Counted from the first letter of the stretch, positions 45,422-55,488 are shown. The stretch is 64,000 nt of DNA from Solwaraspora sp. WMMD1047 (GCF_029626155.1 NZ_JARUBL010000001.1:6476501-6540500); one strand, 5' to 3'. Notes: a model not told the origin generated them from the sequence alone. Made by a program: numbers and translations.

Positions 45422-46114
45422 CTACGGTCGCGCCCCCGACGAAAGCGCCACATCGGCCGGCCGGGTGAGTCTCAGATCGTAGGCGAGGGTGACGGCCTGG
45501 ATCCGGTCCCGTGCGCCGGTCTTGGCGAGGACCCGCCCGACGTGGGTCTTCACCGTCGACTCCGACAGCGTGAACCGTTGCGCGATCTCGCCGTTGGTGA
45601 GGCCGTGGCCGATGGCGACGAGGATCTCCCGCTCGCGGTCGGTCAGGGAGTCCAGCCGGGGGTCCTGCCGGACGGCCCCGCAGAGATCATCGTCGAGCCG
45701 GTCGGCGATCGCGTCGAGCAGCCGCCGGGTCAGGGCCGGCGCGATCACCGCGTCCCCGGCGGCGACGGCCCGGATGCCGGCGAGCAGCTCCTCCGGTCGG
45801 GTGTCCCTGAGCAGGAAGCCGCTTGCCCCGGCCCGCAGTGCGGCGAGCGCGGACCGGTCCACGTCGGACGTCAGCACCAGGATCCGCGAACGCCCGCCGG
45901 CGGCGACGATGCGCCGGGTGGCCTCGATCCCGTCGATGCCCGGCATGCGGATGCCCATCACCACCACGTCGGGATGCAGCTCGGTGGTCCGCCGAACGGC
46001 CTCGGCGCCGTTCTCGGCCTCGCCGACAATCTCGGTGTCTGCGGTGCTCTCCAGCAGCATGCGAAACCCGAAGCGCTGCAGCGGCTGGGCGTCCACCACG
46101 AGCACAGTGATCAT
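45422..46114 (-). CDS. LuxR-type response regulator with dead receiver domain
   Basis: 230 residues. The C-terminal helix-turn-helix is intact (LTDREREILVAIGHGLTNGE, LSESTVKTHVGRVL). The receiver keeps its fold but lost its chemistry: the phosphoacceptor Asp is Gly54 (VVVMGIRMPG, normally MDIRMPG), the second acid is Ala9 (VVDAQ, normally VDDQ), and the switch Lys is Arg103 (FLLRDT, normally FLLKDT); Thr82 remains. It overlaps (ATGA) the stump of a histidine kinase. It should act without phosphorylation, constitutively or through another ligand, if it is functional at all. Confidence 0.85.
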   Translation of the reverse strand: MITVLVVDAQPLQRFGFRMLLESTADTEIVGEAENGAEAVRRTTELHPDVVVMGIRMPGIDGIEATRRIVAAGGRSRILVLTSDVDRSALAALRAGASGFLLRDTRPEELLAGIRAVAAGDAVIAPALTRRLLDAIADRLDDDLCGAVRQDPRLDSLTDREREILVAIGHGLTNGEIAQRFTLSESTVKTHVGRVLAKTGARDRIQAVTLAYDLRLTRPADVALSSGARP

Positions 46115-46245
46115 GAATGGCTGCCTTTCAGGGTCGCGTGTACGGTCCAGCCACCGTCCGGTGCGGGCCGGCGCTGACCGTGCCGCCGTAGAGCGCGGCG
46201 CATTCGGCCATGCCGGCGAGGCCGAGGCCCGTGTCGCCCGACGAT
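46111..46245 (-). pseudogene. C-terminal stump of a NarL-type histidine kinase
   Basis: The minus strand upstream of the response regulator encodes GDTGLGLAGMAECAALYGGT then VSAGP, the G2 box and end of a HATPase domain. After a one-base frameshift it continues APDGGWTVHATLKGSHS, ending in a TGA that overlaps the regulator's ATG. Everything before the G2 box is missing, replaced by the conserved block (copy E). This was the cognate kinase of the regulator. Confidence 0.8.
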
Positions 46246-46257
46246 GTCCACTTCATA

Positions 46258-46284
46258 CCGAGCGAACCTGAGACGACGGTTAGA
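46258..46284 (-). promoter_or_regulatory. Conserved upstream block, copy E
   Basis: Minus strand: TCTAACCGTCGTCTCAGG then TTCGCTCGG and TATGAA. It stands about 145 bases before the atypical response regulator, just upstream of the kinase stump, and may drive both. Confidence 0.55.
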
Positions 46285-46399
46285 ACCAGTGACGTACGGT
46301 GCGCAGGCCGCCGACGTCGTACTCCCACATGCCGGGTAGGGCCTCGACGTCACCCCGTTGGTGTGCGCTGGGCTCCTGGATCGGCCAACCGGCCTGAGC
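46280..46399 (-). pseudogene. Possible type ISP restriction-modification enzyme remnant
   Basis: A reading frame of about 40 codons ends at TAA 46280 with GDVEALPGMWEYDVGGLRTV then RHWF. The W-E-Y-x-V-G-G-x-x-V-x-x-W pattern recalls the C-terminal specificity region of type ISP (LlaBIII-like) enzymes as I remember it. It is truncated on both sides by the conserved blocks E and F. The assignment rests on one motif. Confidence 0.35.
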
Positions 46400-46404
46400 G
46401 CCGC

Positions 46405-46431
46405 ATTAACGGTCGCCTCAGGTTCGCTCGG
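46405..46431 (+). promoter_or_regulatory. Conserved upstream block, copy F
   Basis: ATTAACGGTCGCCTCAGG then TTCGCTCGG and TATGAG, 70 bases before the GTG of the ABC ATPase at 46501. It shares the whole core with copy C and more than 100 bp of flanking similarity in inverted orientation. Confidence 0.65.
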
Positions 46432-46500
46432 TATGAGTAGGCCTGAGAGAAGCGACGGAATCCCTCACCCAAACCTGCCCAGCAACTCATCGGAGGTCTC

Positions 46501-47288
<788 letters not shown>

Positions 47289-47292
<4 letters not shown>

Positions 47293-49823
47293 GCCAGATG
47301 ATGCGGAGTGCGGCTCGCAGCGTGGTCGCGAGTCGGGGTAGGTTCGTGCTGACGGGCACGGCGATCATGTTGTCGGTGGCGTTCCTCGTCGCGACGCTGG
47401 TGCTGTCCGACTCGATGCGTGGTCGAGCGGCCGGTGACATCGCCGAAGCGTTGGCCGGGACGGATGCCGTGGTGCAGGGCGTCGGCCTCGGCGAGCCCGG
47501 CGGAGGGCCGGGAGATCCGGAAAGGTCGGTTCGGCGATCACTGGATCCCGACATCACCGAGCGCGTGGCTACGGTCGATGGCGTCGACGGCGCCGCCTCG
47601 CAATGGGTCGGCTTCGCGAAGCTGGTCGTCGACGGATCGTCGGTCGGAACCGGCACGGCGAGCGACGTCGGTCGCAACTGGGTCGCCGACCCGCAGCTCA
47701 ATCCGTTCCGGCTCGCGAGCGGACGACCACCGACCGAGATGGGCGAGATCGTGATCGACCGATCGCTCGCCGGTGACGCGGGCTTGGCTCCTGGCGACGT
47801 CGTACAGGTCCTGACCACGACGGGGATGCACGACGCGACCATCACCGGCGTCGCGACGTTCGCGTCGGCGGACGCGGCACCGCTGCAGCGAACGGTTCTG
47901 TTGCCCGACGCAGCGGTGTCCGCCTGGCTCGACACTGCGGCACCGACGGAGGTGCTCGTCGACGTCGCGGACGACGCCGACCGCGCCGAGGTGCTCGGCC
48001 GACTGTCGACGCTGACCGATGCCGAGGTCATCGACGGGTCCGACCACATCCGGACGATGCAGAACGCCGCGACGTCCCCACTGCAGTTTCTGACCGTGTT
48101 CCTCCTGGCCTTCGCCGTGGTCGCGGTGCTGATCGGTGTGACGATCATCTTCAACACGTTCGCGCTCACCGTCGCCCGCCGCAGGCGGGAGTCGGGGCTG
48201 CTGCGGGCGATCGGTGCGGAACGACGTCAACTGCTCGGCGGAGTGGTGATCGAGGCGGCGCTCGTCGGGACGATCGCCACGCTCGCCGGCCTCGTGTGCG
48301 GGGTCGCGGGAGTGGGCGCGCTGCGCTGGCTCGTCGGACTCGCCGGGATCACGTTGCTCACCGGCCCGTCGATCGTGAGCACGACCTCGATCGCGGTCGC
48401 CGCGGCCGTCGGTATCGGCGCAACGATCCTGTCGGCATGGATCCCGGCTCGCCGCGCCGCGGCGACACCGCCGATCGAGGCGCTGCGCGAGAGCGCGGCG
48501 GAACCCCGGGTCGTGAGCCCGGCACGAACTGCGAGCGGGCTCGTGCTCGCGGCGGTGGCGATCGCTGGCGGAGCCGTGGCTGTGGTGCGCTCGAGCGCGA
48601 CGTGGGTCGTGCTCGTCGCTGCCATCGTCCCGGCGCTCGTGCTGTGCGGTCCGGCTATCGTGACCGCCGCAGCGCGTGGGAGCGCTCGGGTGGCCCGCCG
48701 CGCCGCCGGCGTGGGTGGCTCGATCGCGGCGGGCAACCTGGCTGCGAGCCCTCGTCGATCGGCGTCGACGGCGCTCGCGCTCATGCTCGGCACCGCGCTG
48801 GTGACGATGTTCGCGATCTTCGCGAGCTCACTGACGAGCGCGGTCGGGACGGACGTTCGTGACGGGCTGCGGGCGGACCTGGTGGTCACGTCGGCGACCG
48901 CCGACTTCCCGACGATCGACCCCGCTCTGGCCGGCCGGATCGCAACGCTGCCCGACGTCGACGCAGTCGCCGCGCTGTCGATCGCCGAAGGGATCGTGGC
49001 CGGGAAAGCCGAGGCGATCGGCGGCATCGACCCGACGGCACTGCCCACCATGTTCGACCTCGACCCGATCGCCGGCGACCTCGCCGACCTGAGCGAGGGG
49101 GGCGTGGCCGTGGTCGGCGACGACCCGACGCTGCTCGGCGGCACGCTCGCGATCGAGTTCGAACGCTCGACACTCGAGGCGCCGATCGTTGCCGTGGTAG
49201 CGAGGAGCACCGGCGGTTTCGAAGCCCCTCTGTACTTCCTCGACCGTGCGACACTCGACGCCTCGGTCGGTAGTCTGCTCGACGCTCTGTTGTTCGTCGA
49301 CCTCGCCGACGGAGCGGCCGCGGACGCAGCGGAAGACGTGCGGGCGCTGGTCCGAGCCACGCCCGGGTCGTTCTTCGAGACCCGGGCAGAACACGTCGCC
49401 AACAGCGGGAGCGAAATCGCCGCGTTCCGGAACTTCATCGACGGGATGCTCATCCTCGCGAGCTTCATCGCGCTCCTCGGAGTCGCCAACACCACGGCGC
49501 TCGCGATCAATGAACGCTCTGGAGAGCTCGGGCTGCTGCGAGCGGTCGGCGCGACTCGCCGGGAGCTGCGTCGAATCGTGCGGCTCGAGGTGGCACTCCT
49601 GTCGTTCGTGGCAGCATCGATCGGTATCGCCGTCGCGGTCGGCTTCGGCTGGGCGCTGATCGACGTCACCGGTGGCGCGGAGATCCCATTCGTCGTCGTA
49701 CCGTGGTCCCGCCTCGCAGTGACGCTCGCCGTTGCGGTCGCAGCCGGCGTCGTCGCCGCGGCGTGGCCCGCGTACCGGGTCTCCCGGGTGCCCGTGCTCG
49801 AGCTGGCGGGCCGGGACCGCTGA
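47289..49823 (+). CDS. FtsX/MacB-type ABC permease
   Basis: 844 residues, the duplicated FtsX layout: an N-terminal helix (about 18-38), an extracellular domain of about 220 residues, three helices, a central part, a second extracellular domain, and three C-terminal helices ending AAWPAYRVSRVPVLELAGRD. Partner of the ATPase at 46501. It has the same divergent codon use (ACG over ACC, GCG and TCG high, frequent CGA and GAT). Likely exports a lipid, peptide or drug; no dedicated regulator adjoins it except the atypical one at 45422. Confidence 0.88.
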
Positions 49824-49955
49824 TGCGCCCGTCCTTGCGCCTGAACCGGGCGGCCCAGGACCGGTCCCGGTGGGCTGGACCTGCATCGTCGGCTCCGGAG
49901 AGGCACGCCCGGCTACCGCCAGGCGTCGGTCCGATCGTTGTGGGCCTCGGTGGGT

Positions 49956-50735
49956 CTAGGAGCTGCCCTTGACCTGCACGGCGTGCGTCAACGTCATCAG
50001 CAGCAGTCCACCCAGCAGGTTCCCGGCGCCGGAGAGGACGACGTTGAGCCCCAGGTCGGCGTAGGAGACGGGGGCGCCGAGCCAGATACCGAACAGCAGG
50101 TGCAGCCCGGAGACGACCACGTGATCGAACGGGCCGAGGGCGAGGAAGAACCCCACCACGTACGCCAGGGCGATCCGGCTGCCTACCGAGTTCACCGCGT
50201 GCAGCAGGTACGACAGCAGCGTCAGCAGGGTCCCGGCCGCGATGCCCCGGGTGAAGGTAGCCAGCCCTCCCTTGGCGGCGATCTCCTCGGCGACGAGCGC
50301 GAGGGTGTGGTGCGCCCGACCGGGCAGCGTCCCGTGTACGGAGAACACGGCGGCCATCACCGCACCACCCACGAAATTGAGGACGAGCACCAGCAGCCAC
50401 AGCCGCACCAGGGGCCACAGGGCGGCGAGCCGCCGACGGGCCACCGCGGCGGCGACCGGGTCGAAGAAGTTCTCGGTGAACAACTCGGTGCGCCCGACCA
50501 CCACGAAGACCAAACCGATGCCGAACGCCAGCGCTCCCACCAACTGCCCCACCCCGGAGGCGAAATCGGGTGCCGCCAGTTCCCGGGACACGCCCAGCGC
50601 GACGATCCCGAACACGATGGTGACCCCGGCGATGAAGCCGGTGGATGCCTGCTCCAGCGCGCCCATGGACAGCCGGCGCTCGCCCTCGGCGCGGGAGCTG
50701 TCGTAAATCTCCTCAGGAGAGGGGGCTCGTACCAT
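49956..50735 (-). CDS. Formate/nitrite transporter (FNT) family channel
   Basis: 259 residues, six helices. FNT hallmarks include the N-terminal EEIYDSSRAEGERRLSM segment, GIGLVFVVVGRTELFTENFF, and NFVGGAVMAAVF. FNT channels pass formate, nitrite, hydrosulfide or lactate as the acid. A degraded copy of this gene lies at 36390-36638. It stands alone between the FtsX-type gene and ltrA, both separated by over 100 bases. Substrate unknown. Confidence 0.88.
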   Translation of the reverse strand: MVRAPSPEEIYDSSRAEGERRLSMGALEQASTGFIAGVTIVFGIVALGVSRELAAPDFASGVGQLVGALAFGIGLVFVVVGRTELFTENFFDPVAAAVARRRLAALWPLVRLWLLVLVLNFVGGAVMAAVFSVHGTLPGRAHHTLALVAEEIAAKGGLATFTRGIAAGTLLTLLSYLLHAVNSVGSRIALAYVVGFFLALGPFDHVVVSGLHLLFGIWLGAPVSYADLGLNVVLSGAGNLLGGLLLMTLTHAVQVKGSS

Positions 50736-50851
50736 TCGGGCTGCTTACCCCCGCCGTCGTGATCGATGCGGCCCCGCTGGCTGCTTGGACACCTAAGGAG
50801 CCGGACCTCCGGGATGCTGGTCACGCCGGGTGGTGCCGCGCTCGCGCCGGC

Positions 50852-52072
50852 TCAGGTCCGCGTCGTCCGGGCGGTGGGTGGTGACGGAGGTTCCGGTGGT
50901 CGGCCCCGGGCGTGTCGAGCGTCGGCCAGGGCCACGCCGAGCAGAACGGTCAGGACGCCGGTGGCCGCGATCAGCGGTGTGGTGAAGGCCAGCGGGAGTG
51001 CGGCGGCGGCCAGGGCGGCGATGCCGACGAGCCGGCGCCGGGCGACCCGGTCGAAGACCACCCGTTCCAGCCCGATCCGGCCGGCGAGATAGAGAATCGG
51101 CCCGCCCAGGACGGGCACCAGCCAGGCCGGGCGTACGTGGTCGACGGAGTGGGTCACGACGATTTCGTAGCCGACGGCCACGTACACGATTCCCAGCACC
51201 ATGATGATGTGAGCGCGTCCTAGCTGTCGGCCGGCTAGGACGCGGTCCTGAGCCGTGTCGACGGCTTCGGGGAGAACCTGTCCCGCACGGTAGTAGTAGA
51301 TCCGCCACAGCAGGACCGTGGTGGCGAAGCCGACCACGAGTGCCAGCGTCGTGGCCAGCGACACCGGGGTGTCGGTGTAGGTGAGTCCCAGGGCCAGCAC
51401 GCTCTCACCGAGCGCGATCAGCAACAGCTGCTCGTACCGGTCGGCGAGGTGATGGGTCTTGGTGGGATCCCACGCGTCGTTCAGTTCCCGGCTCATCCCG
51501 GGCACCGGCCAGGAGTAGCGCGCGGACACGAGGTCGATCGTGATGGCCAGTGACCACAGGCCGAGCCGGGCTGCGTCCTGGACCAGCATGCCCCCCAGCC
51601 ACGGCACGGCCGAGACGGTGAACCAGATCGCCGACCGGGCGTAGAGACCTCGTAGTGCCGGGTGCTGCACCAGCCGGGTGAGAACCAGCGGTCGCCCCAC
51701 CTGGAGGATCACGTACGGTACGGCGAACGCCCAGCCGCGGGAGTGGAACGCGTACGGGAGTGCCGACGCCATGAACACCGCGCCGAACGCGGTGAGCAGC
51801 ACCATCGCCTGGACCGCCCGCCGGCGCGGGTCGAATCGGCTGGTGATGTGAGCGGTGGTCGTCCACAGCCACATGATCGGCACAACCAGCACCAGGACGT
51901 ACAGCAGTGCTGCCCACCGTCGGATGAACGTCTCGGCGGACAGGTCCGGCGCGACCCGCGAAACGACTCCCGACAGTGAGAAGACCAGCACCAGGTCAAA
52001 GAACAGCTCAAGGAAATCGGCGCGACGCTTCTCACCTGCACCGGTATCGACTGCCACTGAACCTGTCACCAC
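50852..52072 (-). CDS. ltrA: Low temperature requirement protein A (LtrA) family
   Basis: 406 residues, about eleven helices. The LtrA pattern is clear: LELFFDLVLVFSLSGV at the start, SRFDPRRRAVQAMVLL, and the HHLADRYEQLLLIALGESVL motif in the middle. LtrA is named from a Listeria cold-growth mutant; the molecular activity is unknown. Two GTG codons (52072, 52069) are adjacent candidate starts. The C-terminal tail is Pro/Thr-rich. Confidence 0.88.
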   Translation of the reverse strand: MVTGSVAVDTGAGEKRRADFLELFFDLVLVFSLSGVVSRVAPDLSAETFIRRWAALLYVLVLVVPIMWLWTTTAHITSRFDPRRRAVQAMVLLTAFGAVFMASALPYAFHSRGWAFAVPYVILQVGRPLVLTRLVQHPALRGLYARSAIWFTVSAVPWLGGMLVQDAARLGLWSLAITIDLVSARYSWPVPGMSRELNDAWDPTKTHHLADRYEQLLLIALGESVLALGLTYTDTPVSLATTLALVVGFATTVLLWRIYYYRAGQVLPEAVDTAQDRVLAGRQLGRAHIIMVLGIVYVAVGYEIVVTHSVDHVRPAWLVPVLGGPILYLAGRIGLERVVFDRVARRRLVGIAALAAAALPLAFTTPLIAATGVLTVLLGVALADARHARGRPPEPPSPPTARTTRT

Positions 52073-52363
52073 CCGTCTACCGGCACCGGCTCCCGGGCAC
52101 CCAGACCGGCCCTCACGCCGGCTCGGCTCCCAGCCGGACGGGGCCGTACCAGCCGCCGCATGCAGCTACTCCACCGGCCTTTCGCCCCGACGCTGAAAGT
52201 ATCGGGACGAGGTCTGGTTGCCGGGCACCTTCTGTAATCCTGCGGGCTGACGCCCCTGGGACGGGGGTCCTTCTGGGTCTGGCCGCCGCCCCGCTCGGCG
52301 TTGGCGGTGCCCCCGAGAGCGCCGATAAAGGTCGTCCTTGATCATCTGCGGCGACGCCCCGGT
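52073..52363. other. Intergenic region
   Basis: About 290 bases between ltrA and the end of the lipoprotein gene, both on the minus strand. It must hold the ltrA promoter. I see no RNA gene, repeat or coding frame. Confidence 0.5.
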
Positions 52364-53044
52364 TCAAGGAGAGCCGTCTTCGCGCTCGATGATCTGGGAA
52401 GGGGGACCCGCCGGGCTCAGTGGCACGGCAACCGGCGCCGGAGCGGTGACCGTGTAGCCGTTACCGAAGTCGAACGTGACGAAGGCGTTCTGCCCAGAGC
52501 GCAGCGACTCGTCCAGCCCGACGAGTTGCAGCACCTGCTCAGCCTCCGTGTTGAGCTGCACATGACCCAGCGGCGGGATCTGCACGCGTGCCGGGCGAGC
52601 CGACGGGGAGGGCGATGGACTGCCGGTCGGGCGGGCATCCGGGCGCGGCGAGTCGGTGCCGGCAGGCGGCGGCGTGGTCAACGGGATCTCGGTCGGCGAC
52701 ACGGCTGTTCCGGCGGCCGGCTCGGCGTTGGCGATGACGACCTCGCGCGCGTCCTGGCTGGTGACAGTGACCGTGACGGGGCTGGGCGAGTCGTTGTAGA
52801 TGACCACGTTCATGATCGCGTTGTCGCCGGCCTCGTAGCCGTCCAGGCCAGGGAAGGCGAGCAGCAGGCCGCGGATGGCGTACTCGCCGTTGGCGGTCTC
52901 GGCGTTGACACCCTGGGCCGACGGCACCTTGTTGGCGGTCTCGGCGATCTGGCCAGCGCTACATCCGGACAGCATCAGACCGGCCGTTGTCGCCACGCCA
53001 CCAACAAGCAGAGCCACCCACCGGGAATGCCTGATCGAGCGCAT
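52364..53044 (-). CDS. Conserved actinobacterial lipoprotein of unknown function
   Basis: 226 residues from ATG 53044, which has a GGAGGAGGAGACC ribosome-binding region. The signal ends in the lipobox MLSGCSAG. The mature domain has beta-rich segments (GEYAIRGLLLAFPGLDGYEA, NAIMNVVIYNDSPSPVTVTV) interrupted by a Pro/Thr/Ser insert (PLTTPPPAGTDSPRPDA), then VQLNTEAEQVLQLVGLDESL. The shape recalls LpqE/PCuAC-like actinobacterial lipoproteins, but the Met/His copper motif is absent, so I do not assign metal binding. Divergent from qcrC. Confidence 0.7.
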   Translation of the reverse strand: MRSIRHSRWVALLVGGVATTAGLMLSGCSAGQIAETANKVPSAQGVNAETANGEYAIRGLLLAFPGLDGYEAGDNAIMNVVIYNDSPSPVTVTVTSQDAREVVIANAEPAAGTAVSPTEIPLTTPPPAGTDSPRPDARPTGSPSPSPSARPARVQIPPLGHVQLNTEAEQVLQLVGLDESLRSGQNAFVTFDFGNGYTVTAPAPVAVPLSPAGPPSQIIEREDGSP

Positions 53045-53350
53045 CACGTCGGTCTCCTCCTCCTGGTCTCGCCCGATTCCGTCCACCAGTCGAGGGGGCC
53101 GTGTCCGCACACACCGCCGTTCAAGGCTAGTTGTGCCGGAGCCTCGCCCACACGCCGAACTGCGGGATGTCACCTGCCGGAGTGGTCCGCCCGCGAGGCG
53201 CCACCACCGCCGGGGCCGGCCCTGCGGACCGCGCCGGCCGGGCCCTCACATGCAACGCGGCCTGCGGTTTCACCGGCGCGTAGCAGCAGAGATACCTAAA
53301 CTGGCTTAACCAGATCTTTCGCCCTAATTCGCATTGGGAGGCAGGACGGC
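53045..53350. other. Intergenic region, divergent promoters
   Basis: About 305 bases between the lipoprotein gene and qcrC. GGGAGG (53336-53341) precedes the qcrC ATG. An AT-rich patch at 53293-53335 is the likely qcrC promoter region. No gene or repeat seen. Confidence 0.5.
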
Positions 53351-54181
53351 ATGGGAAAGGCCCCGCGCCCAGGCCCTCGCCGGGCCTGGAAACGCCCGTG
53401 GCTGACAGGGCAGGCCCGCCGGCGGTTCAACGCGAGCGTTCGGCTGGTGGTGGCGCTGCTGTTGGCCGGGGGTGTGTACGCGTTCTTCGCGCCGGCCTCC
53501 CGGGCGCAGGAGGAACCGGGGCTGAGCGCTGCTGCCGTTGCGGGTGAGGCGTTGTTCGAGGTCGGTTGCATCACCTGCCACGGCCGCAGTGCCGGCGGGG
53601 TGGAGGGACGAGGTCCGAGTCTGATCAATGTCGGGGGCGCCTCGGTGGAGTTCCAGGTCGGCACGGGCCGGATGCCGCTGGCTCGGCAGGAGGCGCAGGC
53701 GGCGCGCAAGCCGCCGCAGTACTCCGACGAGGAGGTACGGCAACTGGCGGCGTACATCGACTCGCTCGGGGTCGGTCCGGTGGTGCCGGACGACGTGGAC
53801 GGCCTGGTCGAGGACGCCGACCTGGCCCGTGGGGGTGAGCTGTTCCGGATCAACTGCTCGCAGTGCCACGCGTTCGGCGGAGGTGGCGGGGCGCTGTCGT
53901 CGGGCAAGTATGCGCCGAGCCTCTACCCGGCCAGCGACCGGATCATCTACGCGGCGATGCTCAGCGGCCCGCAGAACATGCCGGTCTTCGGTGACAACAC
54001 CCTGACCCCGCAGGAGAAGGCGGACATCATCGCCTACATCCAGCAGGTGATCCAGTCCGACCACGACCCGGGTGGGTTCAACCTGGGCCGTTACGGCCCG
54101 TCGACCGAGGGCTTGGCGGTGTTCCTGGTCGGCATCGTCGCGCTGGTCTTCGCCAGCCTCTGGATCGCGGGCAAGTCGTGA
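53351..54181 (+). CDS. qcrC: Diheme cytochrome c subunit of the bc1 complex (QcrC-like)
   Basis: 276 residues. Basic N-terminus and a signal/anchor helix (about 30-50), then two heme c domains with CITCH and CSQCH, each with a later Met ligand candidate (GTGRMPL; GPQNMPVF), and a C-terminal helix (GLAVFLVGIVALVFASLWI). This is the actinobacterial QcrC that carries electrons from the Rieske centre to cytochrome aa3 within the supercomplex. It overlaps qcrA by GTGA. The usual upstream ctaE and downstream qcrB are missing here, so this is probably an extra, partial copy. Confidence 0.88.
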   Translation: MGKAPRPGPRRAWKRPWLTGQARRRFNASVRLVVALLLAGGVYAFFAPASRAQEEPGLSAAAVAGEALFEVGCITCHGRSAGGVEGRGPSLINVGGASVEFQVGTGRMPLARQEAQAARKPPQYSDEEVRQLAAYIDSLGVGPVVPDDVDGLVEDADLARGGELFRINCSQCHAFGGGGGALSSGKYAPSLYPASDRIIYAAMLSGPQNMPVFGDNTLTPQEKADIIAYIQQVIQSDHDPGGFNLGRYGPSTEGLAVFLVGIVALVFASLWIAGKS

Positions 54182-55266
54182 GCGTGCATGCTGCCCAGCA
54201 GAGCCGGGAACCCCTCGACGTCAACGATCCCTCGATGACGCGCTTCGACATCGTCCGGGAGGGCGCCCGCCGGGACGATGTCGAGATCGTCCACTACGAA
54301 CCACAGGTGGTGCCAGGCTCGAAGGCCGAGCGCCGGTTGACACGTACCGTCGCGGCGCTGTTCGCCGTCGCCGGATTGTCCTCGCTGGCGTTCCTGGCGG
54401 TGTTCATCTGGTGGCCGTGGCGCTACCGTCTGGTCGCCGACGTCGAGGAGTACTACACCCCCCTGCTGGGGGTGACGCTGGGCATCGCGCTGCTCGGCGT
54501 CGGGTTCGGCATTCTCGTGTGGGGCAAGAAGCTGCTGCCCAAGGAGGTCTCCATCCAGGACCGCCACGAGGGTGCTGTCTCCCCCGAGGAGCGGCGGATC
54601 ACCGGGCAGACCATGCTGCACATGGCCGACGAACTCGGCATCAAACGGCGGCCGCTGCTCGGCGTGTCCCTGCTCGCCGGGCTCGTCCCGGTCGGTGTGG
54701 TCGCCGCCACCCCCCTGATCGGCGGCCTCATCCGTAACCCACACACCGACCGGGAGCTCTACCAGACCGGCTTCGCCCCCGCCGACGACCAGGGCGCGAT
54801 CACCAGCATCCGTCTCGTGCGGGAAGACGGGCGCGCCGTGCGTCCGGCGGACCTACTGCCCGGTGGGCAGGTCACCGTCTTTCCCGGCATCCCGCGCGGG
54901 ACGAGCAACGAGTACGCCGATTCGGTCACCCTGCTCATCCACCTACGACCGGAGGACGCGCTCAAGGCTCGCGAAAACAATGAGGAGGCCGGCAAGACCG
55001 ACTGGATGTGGGGCAACTACATCGCCTACTCGAAAATCTGTACCCATGCCGGCTGCCCCGCCAGCCTCTACGAGCAGCAGACAAACCGGCTGCTGTGCCC
55101 CTGCCACCAGTCACAGTTCCTGATCACCGAGAACGCCAAACCCGTCTTCGGTCCCGCCAGCCGGCCGTTGCCCCAACTACCGATCGAGGTCGACGACGAG
55201 GGCTTCTTCGTTGCCTCCTCCGACTACAAAGACCCCATCGGCCCCGACTTCTGGGAACGCCCCTGA
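54178..55266 (+). CDS. qcrA: Rieske iron-sulfur subunit (QcrA-like)
   Basis: 362 residues. Three N-terminal helices (about 55-80, 92-115, 160-185), the actinobacterial form, precede a Rieske domain with both cluster-binding loops, CTHAGCP and CPCHQSQF, holding the 2Fe-2S centre by two Cys and two His. It passes electrons from menaquinol to QcrC. The next gene is not qcrB but an unrelated membrane protein, so cytochrome b must be supplied from elsewhere if this copy works in a bc1 complex. Confidence 0.9.
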   Translation: MSVHAAQQSREPLDVNDPSMTRFDIVREGARRDDVEIVHYEPQVVPGSKAERRLTRTVAALFAVAGLSSLAFLAVFIWWPWRYRLVADVEEYYTPLLGVTLGIALLGVGFGILVWGKKLLPKEVSIQDRHEGAVSPEERRITGQTMLHMADELGIKRRPLLGVSLLAGLVPVGVVAATPLIGGLIRNPHTDRELYQTGFAPADDQGAITSIRLVREDGRAVRPADLLPGGQVTVFPGIPRGTSNEYADSVTLLIHLRPEDALKARENNEEAGKTDWMWGNYIAYSKICTHAGCPASLYEQQTNRLLCPCHQSQFLITENAKPVFGPASRPLPQLPIEVDDEGFFVASSDYKDPIGPDFWERP

Positions 55267-55488
55267 CCACTTCGGCCCCCGCATTCCCGGCCACCAGCGC
55301 CCACATCGGCGCCCGGCAAGGGCTGGTGACCCTGAGCCACCCCGCTCGCCATCGGCGGCGCGAAAACGCGAGCAGTCTCGTTCGGCGGTCGAGGTGACTT
55401 TGGCCGGTTGCGGGGAAACCGATGCCTCCGCTGGTCAACGAGGCGCGGTTGTCACACCGGGCCTTCTCGGGAAGGGATGGAAGCTGGC

